Below are positions 14,243 to 22,650 of a stretch of 30,171 nt of DNA, one piece after another. This DNA comes from CAZEVY01 sp964515555 (lineage in GTDB: Bacteria > Acidobacteriota > Terriglobia > Bryobacterales > Bryobacteraceae). The stretch spans positions 1 through 30,171 of the forward strand of contig CAZEVY010000065.1 of assembly GCA_964515555.1 (NCBI GenBank), written 5' to 3'. A model generated the notes under the pieces. That model searched no databases and had not been told where the DNA came from. It saw only the letters and a program-made list of their open reading frames with translations. The translations under genes and the position numbers were made by a program. Positions within the stretch are counted from its first letter, which is position 1. Each line of letters starts with the position of its first letter.

Positions 14243-14808
14243 TGCCATATTACGCACGATTCGAGCCCGATCGGGAGTCCGGTGGCTTCGTCGTCACTTT
14301 CCCCGGAATGTCGAAGGGCGCGACCCAGGGAGAGACGTTCCCCGAGGCGATGGGCATGGCTCGCGAGATGCTTCACATGATCCTCGCCGACCACATCGCC
14401 GCCGGTGAGCCGTTGCCTTCCGAGGCGCGCCGCAAGGGCGGGAATTACCACGTGGTCACACTGCCTGCACTGGTCGAGGCAAAGCTTGCGCTCTACCTTG
14501 CGTACCGAAAGTCCGGCATGAGGAAGTCCGATCTTACGCGCAAGGCGGGCATTCCAAGTGGCATCGACCGCTTGTTCGATCTGGACCACCGATCGCCGAT
14601 CGATCAACTTGAAGCGGCATTTCGGGCGCTTGGCAAGGCCATGCGCATTCGTGTCGAAGACGCAGGCGGTTCCGGGTCGCGCGCTACGTTTTCGGCGTCT
14701 CCAGCCTCGCGGGATCGTTGGCGTCGAAGCGCGGGCCGTTTTCGTCCCAGTCCTCGGCGCGAAACATGCGGCCCTGGCCGAGCGGCGGGTCCAGTTCCTT
14801 CACCGTGA
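14242..14808 (+). CDS. hicB: HicB-type antitoxin with apparent read-through tail
   Basis: The antitoxin of the pair. Residues 1-65 are the HicB fold that blocks HicA (MPYYARFEPDRESGGFVVTF, then AREMLHMILADHIAAGEPLP). Residues 90-140 form a DNA-binding helix-turn-helix-like end (KSGMRKSDLTRKAGIPSGID, DQLEAAFRALGKAMRIRV). Relatives usually stop soon after this point. Here the frame runs about 50 further residues, Arg/Pro/Ser-rich, which lie antisense to the metallophosphoesterase gene (overlap 14684-14808). The tail looks like loss of the original stop rather than a domain. ATG 14242 is fixed by the overlap with hicA. Confidence 0.85.
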   Translation: MPYYARFEPDRESGGFVVTFPGMSKGATQGETFPEAMGMAREMLHMILADHIAAGEPLPSEARRKGGNYHVVTLPALVEAKLALYLAYRKSGMRKSDLTRKAGIPSGIDRLFDLDHRSPIDQLEAAFRALGKAMRIRVEDAGGSGSRATFSASPASRDRWRRSAGRFRPSPRRETCGPGRAAGPVPSP

Positions 14809-15589
14809 GGCTGACCTTGCCGCCTTTCACGCGGCCCCAGACGTGGTGATAGAAGAACCCGTGCACGAAGCCCTGGCCCTGGCGCAGGCCGCGTGTGATC
14901 GACCCGCCCGAACTACCCACCTCGATATACGTGATCCCGTCGCGCACCATGCGCACGAACTGGTGGCCGTGTCCGCTGATGATGTACTCCACCCCGTGCT
15001 TCTTCGCGATCTGGTGCAACGGGAACTCGCCCGAGCCGAGCCGCAGCGGTGCGATCCAGAACGGCTTGTGGAAGAAGACGAACTTCGGGCGCTTGGCGGC
15101 GTTCGCCGTCAGGTCCTTTTCGAGAAACGCGAGCTGGTCGGCGTTCAGGTCGGTGGTGCGGCTGTTGTCGAGCACCGTGAAGTGCGTGTCCTGATAGTCG
15201 AAGCTGTAATACGACGGCCGGCCCGACTCCTTTTCATAAAGCGCTCGCGAAGTGTCGGAAAACACGTCGTGATTGCCCGGCGTGAAATAGAGCGGGTAGT
15301 GATTGTAGCGTTGAAACGTTCCTCGAAGATCGGCCCACTGCGCCGGCGCGCGATCGTCGCCGCCGCCCTCGATGGTGTCGCCGACGTTGATCACAAAGTC
15401 GGGATGCATGAGGTCGATCTCGCGCCAGACGCGCCCATAGACCTCAGGAGTGGCGCCGCCCGTGCGGTCCCCCATGATCGAGAAGCGATAGTCGTTCTTC
15501 GGCTCGGTGAACGCGCGGACGGCGATCACGCCGCCGAAGACAACGATGACGATCGCCCCAGCCAGCCAGCGTCGAGTCGTGCGGATCAT
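14684..15589 (-). CDS. Membrane-anchored or exported metallophosphoesterase
   Basis: A 301-residue calcineurin-like phosphoesterase with a two-metal centre. An N-terminal hydrophobic segment (about residues 8-26, after RTTRR) anchors it or acts as a signal, so the active domain is probably periplasmic. The metal-ligand motifs appear in order: IMGDRTGG, NVGDTIEGG, PGNHDVF, FFHKPFW and SGHGHQF. Substrate cannot be told from sequence. The gene stands alone: ATG 15589 follows the hairpin downstream of the seven-gene operon, and its 3' end overlaps the hicB tail by 125 bases. Confidence 0.9.
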   Translation of the reverse strand: MIRTTRRWLAGAIVIVVFGGVIAVRAFTEPKNDYRFSIMGDRTGGATPEVYGRVWREIDLMHPDFVINVGDTIEGGGDDRAPAQWADLRGTFQRYNHYPLYFTPGNHDVFSDTSRALYEKESGRPSYYSFDYQDTHFTVLDNSRTTDLNADQLAFLEKDLTANAAKRPKFVFFHKPFWIAPLRLGSGEFPLHQIAKKHGVEYIISGHGHQFVRMVRDGITYIEVGSSGGSITRGLRQGQGFVHGFFYHHVWGRVKGGKVSLTVKELDPPLGQGRMFRAEDWDENGPRFDANDPARLETPKT

Positions 15590-15628
15590 GGAGCAATTCT
15601 ACTCTGAGTCGACATCGCGCACAACGCA

Positions 15629-15667
15629 GCGGGGCGCGGGTTTGGATGGCGCGGGTGCGCGCCCCGC
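15629..15667 (-). terminator. GC-rich hairpin downstream of the seven-gene operon
   Basis: GCGGGGCGCG (15629-15638) and CGCGCCCCGC (15658-15667) form a perfect 10-base stem with a 19-base loop. It lies 24 bases past the stop of the last operon gene. There is no T-run after it, so it is not a classical intrinsic terminator; it may pause polymerase or protect the 3' end. Confidence 0.4.
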
Positions 15668-15691
15668 GCTATGCGCTCAGAACGCCATAAA

Positions 15692-17383
15692 TCAAGATAG
15701 AATTTCGATGACACCGGCGGCGCCGTTGACCCGCAGGCGCTGGCCAGTCTTGATTTGCGAGGTCGCCACGCCCGTTCCCACCACGGCGGGAATCCCGAAC
15801 TCGCGCGACACCACGGCCGGATGCGACAGCACGCCCCCAGCGTCGGTCACGAGGCCTCCGATCCGGGTAAACACCAGCACCCACGCCGGATTCGTCATCT
15901 TGCAGACCAGGATGTCGCCCTTCTTCACCTGGTCGAATTCCTCCGGCGAGTGCACAACTCGCGCCGGTCCTTCGACCACGCCCGCCGAGGCGCCGAGGCC
16001 GCGAATCGTCCCCTGCGGCTGTTTTCCGAGTTCCGAGGCGCGCGTGTAGACGTCGGGCCATCCCCACAGACCCTTGTACGGTTCCCCGTGCAGCGACCAT
16101 TCGGTGATCGTGCCGCACCACGTCGGCGGCCGCACCGCGTAGGCCGCCTCGCGCGCCTTGCGCCGCTCCCTGACGATCCCGTTTGCGTCGACCGCCGCGG
16201 GATTCGCGCTCAGCACGCGCAGCTCGTCATACTTGAGATACACGACATCGTCGGCCGCGGTGAAATCGCCGCGCTCCACCAGCTTCCTCCCGATCGCCAT
16301 CAAGACCAGGCGCACGCGCGCGTAGGTGCCCTGATCCATATAGAAGTGATGGTCGGGCGTGAGCGGCGTCATCTTGAGCGCCAGGTCGAGCGACGTGGCG
16401 AGGCGATCGCGGTCGGCTTGCGAACGGTCGGCGGGAAACAGTGCCCACATCTCGGCGATCGCCGCGGCGCGGTTCTCGCGGAGAAGCCGCACGTCCCTTT
16501 CGTAGTCGTAATCGTTGTCGAGATAGCCGCGCAGGCCCTCGAAGATCGGCGTGGGATTCTCGCGCCAGGTCGTGAAGGCATACTCGTGCGAGTAAATCGC
16601 CTTGTTGCCGTACTCGTTCTTATATGCGTCGATCTCGGCCAGCAACGCGCGTCCCTCGCCGAACGCGCCCAACGCGCGGATAACGCCGTCGGCAGTCTCG
16701 CTGCCCGCAAAGGCGCCCCGCAGCGCGGCGCTGACCTTGACCTTTTCCTTGAGGCGCCACAGCTCGCGAATCGAGTCCCAGTTCCGGTCCTCGTCGGAGA
16801 CGAGAATGCGCCCGATGAGCGCGCCATGCTGCGCCCCGATCAGCTCGTTGAAGACACCCTGGAACGCCATGGCCGACTGGAACTGGGCGATGTTCAGAAT
16901 CCAGTGCAGCCGGAAGTGACGCTCCTGGATATCGAGAGCGTCCTCGAGCAGGATCATCAGGTCGCCGAGCGAGGATTCCTCCATAGGGTAGGCGTCGAGG
17001 AACTCGAAATTGCGGAGGATTTCCGGCAAATAGCGCCGCTTCCACCAGTCGAGAAACTTGCCCGCGTAGATCGGCATGACCATTCCGAAGTACGCCCCGA
17101 TGTCCGCGGCATCCTTCGGGTCGCGCGGGACCACGGCGCTATGGACATAGCCCTGCACGGTCTTGGCGACCCAGTCCTTGCCGAACGGCACGCCGAAACG
17201 GCGGTACATGTAGTCGCACGTGTACCACCAGCCGCCCACGTCGAACCACATCGGTGAGATCGGCTGGGGGCAGTGCAGGTCGTCGTACCAGAAGTGGAGA
17301 CTTTTCTCCTCTTCGCTGGCCCACTCGATGGGCGTGTTGGCGTCGCCGAAGAACCGGTCGATAATCTTGCTCTGGTCAGCCAT
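15692..17383 (-). CDS. PEP-synthase-like central and phosphohistidine subunit
   Basis: A 563-residue PEP-utilizing enzyme half. The C-terminal 90 residues are the swivelling phosphohistidine domain, with H521 in DAGGVLSHPAVVSREFGIP, the residue that carries phosphate in PEP synthase, pyruvate phosphate dikinase and phenylphosphate synthase. The N-terminal 440 residues are a helical substrate domain like those found between the ATP-grasp and phosphohistidine parts of relatives (for example rifampin phosphotransferase). No ATP-grasp domain is present; it is encoded separately at 21338-22216 in the same operon. The start ATG 17383 overlaps the molybdopterin-subunit stop by 8 bases. Expected reaction: transfer of the beta-phosphate of ATP to an unknown acceptor. 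This is the last gene of the operon. Confidence 0.88.
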   Translation of the reverse strand: MADQSKIIDRFFGDANTPIEWASEEEKSLHFWYDDLHCPQPISPMWFDVGGWWYTCDYMYRRFGVPFGKDWVAKTVQGYVHSAVVPRDPKDAADIGAYFGMVMPIYAGKFLDWWKRRYLPEILRNFEFLDAYPMEESSLGDLMILLEDALDIQERHFRLHWILNIAQFQSAMAFQGVFNELIGAQHGALIGRILVSDEDRNWDSIRELWRLKEKVKVSAALRGAFAGSETADGVIRALGAFGEGRALLAEIDAYKNEYGNKAIYSHEYAFTTWRENPTPIFEGLRGYLDNDYDYERDVRLLRENRAAAIAEMWALFPADRSQADRDRLATSLDLALKMTPLTPDHHFYMDQGTYARVRLVLMAIGRKLVERGDFTAADDVVYLKYDELRVLSANPAAVDANGIVRERRKAREAAYAVRPPTWCGTITEWSLHGEPYKGLWGWPDVYTRASELGKQPQGTIRGLGASAGVVEGPARVVHSPEEFDQVKKGDILVCKMTNPAWVLVFTRIGGLVTDAGGVLSHPAVVSREFGIPAVVGTGVATSQIKTGQRLRVNGAAGVIEILS

Positions 17384-19505
17384 GATTGGTCCTTTCCTGT
17401 ATCGCGCTCCAAACCCGCTCGGGCGTTAACGGCAGATCGCGGATGACGGCGCCGGTCGCCTCCGCCACCGCCGAGCCGATTGCCGCGGAGACGGTCAGTA
17501 TGCCGCCTTCGCCCGCGCCCTTGGCGCCGTGCGGGCCGGGCCCGTCGCCGTTCTCGATGAGAATCGAGTGTAGCTCGCCGGGGATGTCCTCGATGGTGGG
17601 AATGCGATAGTCGAGCGCGCCGAGGTTGCGAATCCGCCCATGATCGTCGAGCATCAGGTGCTCCATCAGCGTGTGACCGAGTCCCATGACGGCGGCGCCC
17701 TCGTCCTGCGCCTCCACCTGTTGTGCGTTCAGCGCCTTGCCAACGTCGCTCGCCAGCACCAGCTTCCGCACGTCGACCATTCCGGTCTCGCGGTCCACCT
17801 CGACCTCGGCGGCCACGCACAGGAACTCCCAGAACGCCGCGCGCCCTCCCAGCGGATGTCCGGCGACGTACTCGCTGCGCGCCTCGCCCACGCCGATCAC
17901 CTCGCCGAGAGCGCCTCCGTAATAGCGCCGCATCAGCTCCGCGTAGCCGGTCCCTTCGCCCGCGCCGACGGCCTCGGCCATCGCGCGCAGCTTCGCCTTC
18001 ACCTCGCCGCACGCGCGTACGATGGCGTTGCCCATGAACACCGTCGAGCGGCTGGCCGACGTCGAGGAATCGAACGGCGCGACGGCTGTGTCTCCCATGA
18101 CGACGGCGACGCGCCCCGCCGGCACGCCCAACTCCGCCGCGGCCAGCTCGGCGAAAACGGTGCGCGCGCCCTGTCCCATGTCGGAGGTCGCGGTGAGAAC
18201 CGAGACGCTGGCGTCGCCGTGCAGGCGCACGATGGCGAAGGAGACCGACGCCGTCGACGAGCTTTTCAATCCGAGCGAGAGGCCGCGGCCGCGATTCGGC
18301 GCAAGCGGCTCGCCCCAGCCGATCGCCGACGCAGCTTTCTCGATCGACTCGATCCATCGGCCATCGGCGGGCGTGTCGCCGGGGATGAACTCCTCGCCTC
18401 TCTCCGGCAGGTTGCGGCGGCGAATCTCGACGCGGTCGATCCCGAGCCGCCGAGCCGCTTCGTCGAGCTGCGATTCGACGGCCCAGGACGCCTGCGGCGT
18501 ACCGAAGCCTCGAAACGCCGTGCTCGGCGTCGTGTGGGAGTGCAGAGCGCGCGCGACGATGCGCGCGTGCGGCGTGCGATACGGTCCGCAGGCCGAATAG
18601 CCCGCCTTGCTGACGACTCGCGTGGCGATGTCGGCATAGGCGCCGATGAGGAAGTCGGCCTCGATGTCCTGAAAACAGATCCGGCCGTTCCTGTCGAATC
18701 CGCTGCGGACGCGTGTGCGCGCCGACGTGCGCCGCACCGCCTGGAACGTTTCCTCGAGCGTCAGGACCAGTCGCACGGGCCGGTTCGTCTTCAACGCCAG
18801 ATACGCCATCAGCGGCTCGAACTTCGGCCACCCTTTTCCGCCGAACCCGCCCCCGGGATCGGGCGCGACGATGCGCACCTTCGCGAGCGGCCACGCGAGC
18901 GCCTGCGCCACGACGCGCTGGAGGACGTAGGGATGCTGAATCGGACTCCAGATCACGACACCGTTCGCATCCGGCGCCGCCATGAAGACGTGCGGCTCGA
19001 TGGCGAAGTGCGTGACCATCGGGAACGTGTAGGTGTTCTCGATGACGAGATCGGCGGGGGCGCTGGCGACGTCGCCCCAGCCGAACCGCCACGTCTTGTC
19101 CTGCACGAAAGGACACGACGACGCGAGCGCGTCGTCAATCGTCAGTACCGCTTCCAGTTCCTGGTAATCGACGCGTACGAGCGAGGCCGCTTCTTCAGCG
19201 GCGTCCTCCGATTCGGCGGCGACCGCGGCGACCGGCTCGCCGAAAAACTTCGCCTCCTCCGCGGCGATCACCGGGCGGTCGGCAATTGCGGGACCGAACA
19301 GCGGCACCGGCCGCGGCAGGTCTCCGGCGGTGAACACGCATCGCACGCCGGCGATTGCGAGCGCCTCGGCGGCGTCGATCGAGCGGATTCGCGCGCGCGC
19401 ACAGTCGAGCGTCACCAGCTTGACGTGCAGGACATTGTCGAGGCGAATGTCGGCGGCGTACTTCTGCGCCCCGGTGACGCGTTCGACTCCGCCCGCCCGG
19501 GTCAT
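17376..19505 (-). CDS. Xanthine dehydrogenase-family molybdopterin-binding subunit
   Basis: The large catalytic subunit (709 residues) of a xanthine dehydrogenase/4-hydroxybenzoyl-CoA reductase-family enzyme. It starts at ATG 19505 (MTRAGGVERVTGAQKYAADI), overlapping the 2Fe-2S subunit stop as ATGA; an open frame upstream is only shadow. Family landmarks are AEEAKFFGEPVAAVAAES (domain 1), DPGGGFGGKG (cofactor loop), AFRGFGTPQASWAVESQLDE, TATSDMGQGARTV, and GAKGAGEGGIL with the expected catalytic Glu at about 666. No Tat signal is seen, so the complex is probably cytoplasmic. The substrate is unknown. It is flanked by its own small subunits and by the phosphohistidine subunit. Confidence 0.93.
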   Translation of the reverse strand: MTRAGGVERVTGAQKYAADIRLDNVLHVKLVTLDCARARIRSIDAAEALAIAGVRCVFTAGDLPRPVPLFGPAIADRPVIAAEEAKFFGEPVAAVAAESEDAAEEAASLVRVDYQELEAVLTIDDALASSCPFVQDKTWRFGWGDVASAPADLVIENTYTFPMVTHFAIEPHVFMAAPDANGVVIWSPIQHPYVLQRVVAQALAWPLAKVRIVAPDPGGGFGGKGWPKFEPLMAYLALKTNRPVRLVLTLEETFQAVRRTSARTRVRSGFDRNGRICFQDIEADFLIGAYADIATRVVSKAGYSACGPYRTPHARIVARALHSHTTPSTAFRGFGTPQASWAVESQLDEAARRLGIDRVEIRRRNLPERGEEFIPGDTPADGRWIESIEKAASAIGWGEPLAPNRGRGLSLGLKSSSTASVSFAIVRLHGDASVSVLTATSDMGQGARTVFAELAAAELGVPAGRVAVVMGDTAVAPFDSSTSASRSTVFMGNAIVRACGEVKAKLRAMAEAVGAGEGTGYAELMRRYYGGALGEVIGVGEARSEYVAGHPLGGRAAFWEFLCVAAEVEVDRETGMVDVRKLVLASDVGKALNAQQVEAQDEGAAVMGLGHTLMEHLMLDDHGRIRNLGALDYRIPTIEDIPGELHSILIENGDGPGPHGAKGAGEGGILTVSAAIGSAVAEATGAVIRDLPLTPERVWSAIQERTNHG

Positions 19506-19966
19506 CGCGACTCCTTCGCCGCCGCCAGTACTGCCGCAACGATGCGCGTGTAGCCCGCGCATCGGCAGAGGTTGCCGGCCAGCCCTTCCTGAATCTCCGC
19601 CGGCGTGGGATCGGGGTTCGTTGCGAGCAGATACTTCGCCGCGACGATCATGCCGGGGATGCAGAATCCGCACTGCACGGCGCCCTCATCGAGGAACGAT
19701 CGCTGGAGCGCGTCGAGCCCGCCGCCCGTCGCGATTCCCTCGATTGTCACGACTTCCGCGCCGTCGGCCTCCGCCGCCAGCATCAGGCACGAGTTCACGG
19801 CGTCGCCGTCGACCATCACCGTACAGGCGCCACATTCGCCTGCCGAGCAGCATTCCTTCACGCCGGTCCAGCCGAGCTGGTCGCGCAGCACGCGTAGCAG
19901 CGTGTGATGCGGTTCGACGTCGACCGTGACGGTCTGACGATTCACGGTGAGGGTGATGTTATCCAT
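19502..19966 (-). CDS. Xanthine dehydrogenase-family 2Fe-2S subunit
   Basis: A 154-residue small subunit with two [2Fe-2S] clusters that link the molybdenum centre to FAD. The plant-ferredoxin-like cluster uses C40, C45, C48 and C60 (CSAGECGAC). The second cluster uses C99, C102, C134 and C136 (CGFC and CRC). Length is normal for the separate-subunit form. ATG 19966 overlaps the FAD-subunit stop by 8 bases, and its own stop overlaps the molybdopterin subunit start. Confidence 0.95.
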   Translation of the reverse strand: MDNITLTVNRQTVTVDVEPHHTLLRVLRDQLGWTGVKECCSAGECGACTVMVDGDAVNSCLMLAAEADGAEVVTIEGIATGGGLDALQRSFLDEGAVQCGFCIPGMIVAAKYLLATNPDPTPAEIQEGLAGNLCRCAGYTRIVAAVLAAAKESR

Positions 19967-20768
19967 GCGCCCTCCGCATCGCCTCCGCCAGCGTTCGACG
20001 CCCCACCACCCCCAGCATCGCGACACGGTAGACCCTGCTCCCGCGCACATCGTCGATCGGCGACGAAGCCGCAATGGCGCGTTCCACCGCTGAATCTCCC
20101 TCGCCTTCGACGACGAACGGTCGCGGCCCCACAGCGCCGCAAGCCATCCGCGCTTCGCCCGACGCCATCGTCAGACAGCACAGGCTGATCGTCGCGAGAT
20201 CCACGCCGCGCCGCCGGGTAACTCGACCGAACGCCGCGCCCGACCCGCGCGGTGGAAACGGAATCTCGATCGACTCGACGATCTCGCCGCGGGCGAGCAC
20301 CGTTCGTCCCGGCCCCGTGAAGAAATCGGCGACCGCCACCGCGCGCGCGCCGCGTGGTCCGGCGATGTTCGCCACCGCGCCGTAGGCGAGCAGAGGTGGC
20401 GCCGTGTCGGCCGCCGGCGACGCGTTGCAGATGTTCCCCGCCAGCGTGGCGCGATTGCGAATCTGCACCGACCCCACCACGCGCGCGGCCTCCACCAGCG
20501 CGGGGAAGCGCGACCGCACGCGCTCGTCGCGAATCAGCGCCGACATCGTCACTAGTGCGCCGACACGGAGTCCCGCGCCGGTCTCGACGATCCCGGTGCG
20601 CAGTTCGCGCACGCGCTTCAGGTCAACCACGACACTCGGCGCAACGTCCCCGACGCGTAGACGCACGATCAGGTCCGTGCCGCCTGCCAGGACACGCGCG
20701 TCAAAGTCCGCGAGGAGTGCGAGCGCGTCATCGAGACGCTCCGGCTGGGTGTAAGCGAAGGGTTTCAA
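19959..20768 (-). CDS. Xanthine dehydrogenase-family FAD-binding subunit
   Basis: A 269-residue CoxM/XdhB-type flavoprotein that accepts electrons from the 2Fe-2S subunit. The FAD-binding AGGTDLIV lies at about 28-35 and the second motif GNICNASPAADTAPPLLAYG near 110-130. The C-terminal CoxM-type domain is short. It lacks the extra 4Fe-4S insert of 4-hydroxybenzoyl-CoA reductase beta subunits. The start appears to be TTG 20768 (MKPFAYTQPERLDDALALL), overlapping the HD-gene stop as TTGA; no ATG gives the complete domain. Confidence 0.92.
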   Translation of the reverse strand: MKPFAYTQPERLDDALALLADFDARVLAGGTDLIVRLRVGDVAPSVVVDLKRVRELRTGIVETGAGLRVGALVTMSALIRDERVRSRFPALVEAARVVGSVQIRNRATLAGNICNASPAADTAPPLLAYGAVANIAGPRGARAVAVADFFTGPGRTVLARGEIVESIEIPFPPRGSGAAFGRVTRRRGVDLATISLCCLTMASGEARMACGAVGPRPFVVEGEGDSAVERAIAASSPIDDVRGSRVYRVAMLGVVGRRTLAEAMRRAHG

Positions 20769-21334
20769 AGGGGCTGCCCCGCCGCGAGGGCTTGGAGCCG
20801 CGCGAGCGCCGAGGCGTGCAGCGGCGCGGCGAGACGCCGGGCCTCGGGGACCTGGATGCGGTCGTACGAGTAGTCGAATTTCTCGCGTACTTCGGCGGCG
20901 CTGCGCTTGCCCGATCGCACCATGTTGAGGAACAGCTCGACGTTGACGGCCAGGAAGCTGACGCTGTCGGCGGCCTGCACCAGGTTCGCCTCGGGCCAGC
21001 CGCCGATTTCGTGGGCGACCACCAGACGTTCCACCTCGGCGGCGAGTGGCTCATCGGCGCCGTTCTCCCGCAACCACGCGCCGACGATGCGCGCGCTTCG
21101 CGCCGAGTGCGCGGCGTAGTACTCCATGTCCACGAAACTGCGCGCCACCGGCTGATCCGGGCCTGGAAACGCGCGCTCCATGTCGTGCGTGAGCGTCGCC
21201 AGGCGCATGGCGAGCGTCGCGGCGGGCGCGAGCCGGTCGAGCCACGCCAGCGAATCGATCAGGTGGTAGCTGTTGTAGGCGTAATTGTCGGTGACCCACT
21301 TCTTCCCGGCTTCGATGAGTGGCGATTCCGTCAT
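20765..21334 (-). CDS. HD-domain-like metal-dependent protein
   Basis: A 189-residue soluble protein with an HD-superfamily pattern: H24, the adjacent H50-D51 in LTHDMERAFPG, then H76 and H108 and a later D123, in the H...HD...H...H...D order expected for metal-dependent phosphohydrolases. No further domain is visible. ATG 21334 lies 3 bases after the ATP-grasp stop, and its stop overlaps the FAD-subunit start. Placed between the two dikinase halves and the molybdenum enzyme, it may act on the phosphorylated intermediate or on a nucleotide by-product; this is inference from context. Confidence 0.8.
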   Translation of the reverse strand: MTESPLIEAGKKWVTDNYAYNSYHLIDSLAWLDRLAPAATLAMRLATLTHDMERAFPGPDQPVARSFVDMEYYAAHSARSARIVGAWLRENGADEPLAAEVERLVVAHEIGGWPEANLVQAADSVSFLAVNVELFLNMVRSGKRSAAEVREKFDYSYDRIQVPEARRLAAPLHASALARLQALAAGQPL

Positions 21335-21337
21335 CGG

Positions 21338-22216
21338 CTACAGGGTCGTGATGGGACGGCTCTGCAACAGCAGCAGGTCCCTGCCGCGAATACACCACTC
21401 GACGTCCTGCGGCTTGCCGAAGAACTGCTCCAGCCGCGCACCCACTTCCCGGAGTCGCGCAAGTTCGCCGATGCTGAGCACGCGATGCGCCGGATCAGGC
21501 AGGAATTCGCGCACCAGCGAGCCGTCGTCGCGATCCAGGACGTAATGATCCGGCGTCACCTCGCCGGAGACGATCGCCTCCCCAAGCCCGCGCGCGGCCT
21601 CAATCACCATGTGGTCGCGGCGTCGATGCACCGGGTCCGCCGTGAACAGGACACCGCTCTTGTCGGCTTCGACCATCTCCTGAACGACCACCGCCATGCC
21701 GGTGTCGGTGAGCGCGCCTTTGCGTGCGCGATAGAACAGCGCCCGCGGCGAGAAGAACGACGCCCAGCATTCCTGCACCCGCCGCGCGACCTCGCCGGCG
21801 CCCCGCACGTTGAGAAACGTCTCCTGCTGACCGGCGAAGCTGGCCGAGTCGCCGTCCTCACTCACCGCGCTTGACCGAACCGCGACCAGCGCGTCGCTTC
21901 CCACGGCGCAGTACGCATCGCGCACAACGCCGTCGATGGCCGGGGGCAGCCCGCCGTCCAGAATGAACCCGCGCATCTCGCTGGAGGCCCGATCGAGAGC
22001 CGCGGAGTCGTCGACGTCCAGCTCCCGCGCGATCGAGAGAAACCGCTCGACCCCGACGCGTTGCGCGAGGAACTCTTGAAACGCGCCCGCGCACACCACG
22101 AAGCCCGGCGGCACAGGCAGCCCCGCGCGCGACATCCGGCTCAGGCTCGCGCCCTTGCCGCCTGCGATCGGCGCGGCGTCGGCCGGGAGTCCCTCGAAGG
22201 TGGCCACCAGCGGCAT
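21338..22216 (-). CDS. PEP-synthase-like ATP-grasp subunit
   Basis: A 292-residue protein equal to the N-terminal PEP/pyruvate-binding ATP-grasp domain of PEP synthase. Motifs are PIAGGKGASLSRMSRAGLPV, VAVRSSAVSEDGDSASFAGQ and, at the end, DVEWCIRGRDLLLLQSRPIT. It would phosphorylate the His of the partner subunit (15692-17383) using ATP. It starts at ATG 22216; the open frame above this is shadow of the cupin gene, which ends 7 bases upstream. Having this domain as a separate gene matches phenylphosphate synthase protein 2 of Thauera, though here the genes are separated by four others. Confidence 0.9.
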   Translation of the reverse strand: MPLVATFEGLPADAAPIAGGKGASLSRMSRAGLPVPPGFVVCAGAFQEFLAQRVGVERFLSIARELDVDDSAALDRASSEMRGFILDGGLPPAIDGVVRDAYCAVGSDALVAVRSSAVSEDGDSASFAGQQETFLNVRGAGEVARRVQECWASFFSPRALFYRARKGALTDTGMAVVVQEMVEADKSGVLFTADPVHRRRDHMVIEAARGLGEAIVSGEVTPDHYVLDRDDGSLVREFLPDPAHRVLSIGELARLREVGARLEQFFGKPQDVEWCIRGRDLLLLQSRPITTL

Positions 22217-22223
22217 CCGAGCG

Positions 22224-22625
22224 CTACTCCGCGACGTGATAGTCGAGCGGGCCGTCGGTGTAGAGAAGCATGTCGGTCTCTTCGAGTGCAACGTACGGTC
22301 CATGACGCTCGTTCGGCGCCGCGTAAAAGAACATGCCCGAGCTCACCACTCCCGTTGGCGTCTGGACCCTTCCCTTCAATATGTAGATGCCATGTCCGCA
22401 GGTGGTGTGGTAGTGCTTGGGGTCGCGAAAGCCCTTCGGAAACCGGATGATCGACGACACCATTTTCGTCCGCTGGTCGTCGCGCAGCGGTTTTTGCAGC
22501 ATCCCCTTGGGAACGCCTGTAATCTCGACCGGCAGCCACTTCAGCGCGGCGGAATCGACCACTCTGTTCTGCTCGGCTGCCGGCGCGAACATCATCGCCG
22601 CTGCGGCCACGACTGCCAGCCTCAT
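22224..22625 (-). CDS. Exported cupin-domain protein
   Basis: A 133-residue protein with a short signal peptide (MRLAVVAAAAMMFAPAAEQ) and a single cupin barrel. Probable metal ligands are the His residues in KHYHTTCGHG and in NERHGPY. GIYILKGRVQTPTG is the usual first cupin motif. ATG 22625 has AGGAGG about 8 bases upstream. It is the first gene of the seven-gene reverse operon (7 bases before the ATP-grasp gene). A periplasmic cupin might bind or pre-process the substrate; nothing in the sequence shows which. Confidence 0.85.
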   Translation of the reverse strand: MRLAVVAAAAMMFAPAAEQNRVVDSAALKWLPVEITGVPKGMLQKPLRDDQRTKMVSSIIRFPKGFRDPKHYHTTCGHGIYILKGRVQTPTGVVSSGMFFYAAPNERHGPYVALEETDMLLYTDGPLDYHVAE

Positions 22626-22650
22626 ATCGCGCGCCTCCTGTCCGGATGCG

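Noticed and set aside
17640..19553. A 637-codon open frame on the forward strand, antisense to the molybdopterin subunit
   Set aside because: Its composition (Arg/His/Ala-rich, no recognisable motif) is what a high-GC antisense frame gives, and the reverse-strand gene has all family motifs.
15692..22216. A complete PEP synthase or pyruvate phosphate dikinase
   Set aside because: ATP-grasp and phosphohistidine parts are on separate genes, and the C-terminal PEP/pyruvate TIM-barrel domain is missing.
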